Below, one piece after another: positions 61,562 through 64,000 of a DNA stretch of 64,000 nt. Source of the stretch: Stenotrophomonas indicatrix (GTDB taxonomy: Bacteria > Pseudomonadota > Gammaproteobacteria > Xanthomonadales > Xanthomonadaceae); assembly GCF_002750975.1 (NCBI RefSeq), contig NZ_PEJS01000001.1:1054001-1118000 (forward strand), given 5' to 3'. A program made the position numbers and the translations under genes. The notes below the pieces were generated by a model, which did no database searches, was not told where the DNA came from, and was given only the letters and a program-made list of their open reading frames with translations. Positions within the stretch are counted from its first letter, which is position 1. Every line of letters starts with the position of its first letter.

Positions 61562-62308
61562 ATGAACGAGACGATGTACTTCTATGGGTTGCTGGTGGTG
61601 GTGTTCCTGCTGGCCGGCGTGGTCAAGGGCGTGACCGGCATGGGCCTGCCGACCGTGGCGATGGGGCTGCTGGGCGGCGCGCTGTCGCCGGTGGCGGCGG
61701 CCTCGATGCTGTTCATTCCCACCTTCGTCACCAATGCCTGGCAGTTGCTGTCCGGGCCATCACTGGGCCGCACCCTGCGGCGGCTGTGGCCGATGATGCT
61801 GGCCGTGGTGGTGGTGACGCTGGGCTCGGCCGCGCTGCTGGTACGGGTGGATCGTGATGCCTCGCGCGCCGCGTTGGGCGTGGCGCTGGTCGTGTATGCG
61901 CTGTACGCACTGGTGGCGCCGGTGTTCCGCGTACCGCAGCGGCGCGAGCGCTGGCTGGGGCCGCTGGTCGGGGCGGTGTCCGGCGTGGTCACCGGCGCCA
62001 CCGGCGTGTTCGTCATGCCGGCGGTGCCCTACCTGCAGTCGCTGGGCTTGCAGCGCGAGGAGCTGGTGCAGGCGCTGGGCCTGGCGTTCACCGTATCGAC
62101 GATCTCGCTGACCACCGGCCTAGTGCTCAACGGGGCGTTTGGCGTGCAGCAGCTGGGGTTGAGCGCGCTGGCGGTACTGCCGGCGCTGCTGGGCATGTGG
62201 CTGGGGCAGGTGATCCGCCAGCGCATCAGTGCGCGCGTGTTCCGTGCCTGCTTCCTCGGCTTCCTGCTGTTGCTGGGCCTGGAGCTGATGCTGCGTTCGT
62301 GGTGGTGA
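61562..62308 (+). CDS. TauE/SafE-family (TSUP) membrane exporter
   Basis: This 248-aa protein has about eight transmembrane helices in two halves: VVKGVTGMGLPTVAMGLLGG early (~18-40) and VSGVVTGATGVFVMPAVPYL in the second (~138-160). The Gly-rich G-x-x-G-x-G repeats are the TSUP hallmark. Members export sulfite, sulfoacetate or other organic acids. The substrate here is unknown; the divergent LysR gene probably sets its expression. Confidence 0.88.
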   Translation: MNETMYFYGLLVVVFLLAGVVKGVTGMGLPTVAMGLLGGALSPVAAASMLFIPTFVTNAWQLLSGPSLGRTLRRLWPMMLAVVVVTLGSAALLVRVDRDASRAALGVALVVYALYALVAPVFRVPQRRERWLGPLVGAVSGVVTGATGVFVMPAVPYLQSLGLQREELVQALGLAFTVSTISLTTGLVLNGAFGVQQLGLSALAVLPALLGMWLGQVIRQRISARVFRACFLGFLLLLGLELMLRSWW

Positions 62309-62330
62309 TGCCGACCGGACGCCAGACAAG

Positions 62331-62357
62331 AAAAAACCCGCTTTCGCGGGTGTTTTT
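62331..62357. terminator. bidirectional terminator between TSUP gene and tRNA-Leu
   Basis: AAAAAACCCGC-TTTC-GCGGGTGTTTTT stops the TSUP transcript (plus strand) and, on the minus strand, the second tRNA-Leu transcript. Confidence 0.85.
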
Positions 62358-62368
62358 CATTCTCGACA

Positions 62369-62455
62369 TGGTGCCCAGGAGAGGACTCGAACCTCCACGA
62401 AGTTGCCCCCGCTAGCACCTGAAGCTAGTGCGTCTACCAATTCCGCCACCTGGGC
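62369..62455 (-). tRNA. tRNA-Leu (CAG), second copy
   Basis: An 87-nt minus-strand gene identical in every base to 60417-60503, with CCA encoded. Similarity to the first copy extends into the region just upstream (GAATTCTCCTCC-like on the minus strand) but not far beyond. The LysR and TSUP genes lie between the two copies. Confidence 0.96.
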
Positions 62456-62468
62456 GTCGAGGAGGAGA

Positions 62469-62497
62469 ATTATGGGGTGCCGTGACGGAGGTGTCAA
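62469..62497 (-). promoter_or_regulatory. promoter of the second tRNA-Leu gene
   Basis: TTGACA, 17-bp spacer, CATAAT on the minus strand, close to consensus. Confidence 0.88.
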
Positions 62498-62531
62498 CAC
62501 CCTTCTGAAATTCCTGCGTCCAACGCGCTCA

Positions 62532-62554
62532 GTAGATCCACGCCATGCGTGGAT
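62532..62554 (+). repeat. SMAG-type GTAG palindrome
   Basis: GTAG followed by ATCCACGCC-ATGCGTGGAT, the same subtype as 9640-9663 and 60313-60336. It lies upstream of the second tRNA promoter. Confidence 0.8.
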
Positions 62555-62578
62555 GGATGCGGCAGCCGGATTACAGGC

Positions 62579-62611
62579 AAAAAAAATCCCCGCCGAAGCG
62601 AGGAGTTTTTT
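62579..62611 (-). terminator. terminator of the third tRNA-Leu gene
   Basis: On the minus strand CCTCGC-TTCG-GCGGGG flanked by a run of eight T. Confidence 0.82.
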
Positions 62612-62614
62612 CGT

Positions 62615-62699
<85 letters not shown>

Positions 62700-62713
62700 G
62701 TTCCAGAGGCGCA

Positions 62714-62742
62714 ATTGTGAAGATGAACACGCAGGCTGTCAA
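62714..62742 (-). promoter_or_regulatory. promoter of the third tRNA-Leu gene
   Basis: TTGACA, 17-bp spacer, CACAAT on the minus strand. Confidence 0.85.
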
Positions 62743-62827
62743 CGATTTTGTGAACGTTTTTCACCCGATTGTTCAAAGACGGGTGCTGACCCGTTCTGCA
62801 CGCCCACAGCGGCTACCATGGAGGGCG

Positions 62828-64000
62828 ATGACTACCAAAAAACCAAGTAAGGGCGGGAGCAAGTCCCGCAGTGAAGCCCCCAACAAGGGCACCAAGCAGG
62901 GCACTGCCCGCAACAACAAGCCGGGCAAGCCGTTGCCGGGCTGGCTCCCCGCACTGGCCGAAGGCGGTGCACCGCCTCCGGGGCGTGGCCGCCGCAACGC
63001 CGAGCCGCCGGGCCCGGCAACGGGTCGCAAGCTGCCACCGGCGGGCAAGGTGATCGATGATCCCTACGCCTCCCGAGAAGCGGAAAAGTACGAACAACCC
63101 ATTGCCAGCCGCGAGGCCATCCTGGCCCTGCTGGAACGCTGCGAAGGGCCGCAGACGGCTGAGGAACTCGGCGCGCGCCTGGGCCTGACCGCACCGGACC
63201 GTGCCGAAGCGCTTTCGCGCCGTCTTGGCGCCATGGTCCGCGACGGCCAACTGGTGCAGAACCGCCGCGGCGGCTTCGCGCCCATCCAGACGTTGAACCT
63301 GGTCACCGGCGTGGTGATCGCCAATCCGGAAGGGTTCGGCTTCCTGCGCCCGGTCGAGGGCGGTGACGATCTGTTCCTGCCGCCCTATGAAATGCGCAAG
63401 GTGATGCACGGCGACAAGGTGCTGGCACGTGTCACCGGCATTGACCACCGCGGCCGTCGCGAAGGCAGCATCGCCCGCGTTCTCGAGCGCGGCATGACGC
63501 GCCTGATCGGCCGCTTCAGCGTCGAGATGGGCATCAACTACGTGGTGCCCGATGACAAGCGCATCCAGCGCAACGTGCAGGTACCGCCGGACCAGACCGG
63601 CGGCGCGAACGATGGCCAGCTGGTCGTCTGCGAACTGACCCAGGCACCGGACAGCCGCCGTCCGCCGATCGGTCGCATCATCGCCGTGCTCGGCGACAAG
63701 CTGACTGCCTCGCTGGTGGTGGAAACCGCGATCCACGGCCACGAGCTGCCGTTCGAGTTCCCGCAGGAGGTGCTGGACGAAGCTGCCTCGGTACCGCTGG
63801 TGGTCGAGCCGGCGATGATCGGCGACCGCGTCGACCTGCGCAGCACGCCGCTGGTGACCATCGATGGCGAGGACGCCAAGGACTTCGACGACGCGGTGTA
63901 CTGCGAGCCCAACGCCGATGGCTTCCGCCTGGTGGTGGCCATTGCCGATGTCTCCAACTATGTCCGTCCCGGCACGCCGCTGGACGATGAAGCACAGAAG
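62828..64000 (+). CDS. rnr: ribonuclease R, N-terminal part
   Basis: The gene runs off the right edge; 391 codons are visible. RNase R is the processive 3'-5' exoribonuclease that degrades structured RNA. The first ~80 residues are basic and low in complexity (MTTKKPSKGGSKSRSEAPNKG in part). A winged-helix-like segment (~105-150), two cold-shock domains (~155-300) and the start of the RNB catalytic domain with TIDGEDAKDFDDAVY (~344-358), the metal-binding aspartate cluster, follow. GGAGGG lies 3-8 bases before ATG 62828. It is convergent-free: the nearest upstream gene is the third tRNA-Leu on the other strand. Confidence 0.95.
   Translation, partial: MTTKKPSKGGSKSRSEAPNKGTKQGTARNNKPGKPLPGWLPALAEGGAPPPGRGRRNAEPPGPATGRKLPPAGKVIDDPYASREAEKYEQPIASREAILALLERCEGPQTAEELGARLGLTAPDRAEALSRRLGAMVRDGQLVQNRRGGFAPIQTLNLVTGVVIANPEGFGFLRPVEGGDDLFLPPYEMRKVMHGDKVLARVTGIDHRGRREGSIARVLERGMTRLIGRFSVEMGINYVVPDDKRIQRNVQVPPDQTGGANDGQLVVCELTQAPDSRRPPIGRIIAVLGDKLTASLVVETAIHGHELPFEFPQEVLDEAASVPLVVEPAMIGDRVDLRSTPLVTIDGEDAKDFDDAVYCEPNADGFRLVVAIADVSNYVRPGTPLDDEAQK

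Overview
The window looks like a chromosome segment of a Stenotrophomonas species (S. maltophilia complex, Xanthomonadaceae). I base this on high-GC coding sequence with strong third-position GC bias, dozens of short palindromes ending in GTAG that match the SMAG repeats described from S. maltophilia, an emrR-emrCAB efflux locus of the S. maltophilia type, and an envelope gene order without skp between bamA and lpxD. No prophage, insertion sequence, CRISPR array or rRNA operon is visible. The assignment comes from reading the sequence; no database search was run.

Layout. 1-10 kb: a partial small gene, a LysR regulator divergent from a DMT exporter, a ~400-bp nested palindrome, a periplasmic cyclophilin, an unrecognised helical-repeat protein, a PadR/HAAS membrane-sensor pair, an intracellular PHB depolymerase, a methyltransferase, a HemJ-like protein and a second copy of the nested palindrome. 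10-32 kb (minus strand): the envelope and translation superoperon read as rpsB-tsf, an HDOD-GGDEF gene, pyrH-frr-uppS-cdsA-dxr-rseP-bamA, lpxD-fabZ-lpxA-lpxB-rnhB-dnaE, a lipoprotein gene and accA. Many members overlap by 4 bp. 32-38 kb (minus): a six-gene archaic chaperone-usher pilus operon (pilin, chaperone, usher, two-domain tip subunit, a mini-subunit and a second chaperone-like protein). 38-44 kb (plus): map-glnD-dapD-arsC-like-dapE, covering methionine removal, PII nitrogen sensing and DAP/lysine synthesis. 44-54 kb: a Sel1-like lipoprotein, asnB, a CPA2 antiporter, a penicillin-acylase family hydrolase, a bacterioferritin and parC. 54-60 kb: an AraC regulator and the emrR-emrC-emrA-emrB multidrug efflux operon. 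60-64 kb: three tRNA-Leu(CAG) genes, two of them identical and flanking a LysR/TSUP gene pair, then the start of rnr.

The most notable signal lies between 45.42 and 45.58 kb, immediately upstream of asnB. A 33-codon ORF contains seven Asn codons in a 12-codon stretch. It is followed by a perfect intrinsic terminator, and the end of the ORF contains a 13-nt segment exactly complementary to the 5' arm of that terminator. This is the full layout of a ribosome-mediated transcription attenuator that would read asparaginyl-tRNA supply and control asparagine synthetase. I know of no described asparagine leader peptide of this kind, but I could not search for one.

Other points of note are a histone-H1-like Lys/Ala tail on DapD, a bacterioferritin lacking the heme-ligand Met52, an rpsB promoter whose -10 box contains the stop codon of the pilus operon, and a palindrome that could be the EmrR operator.
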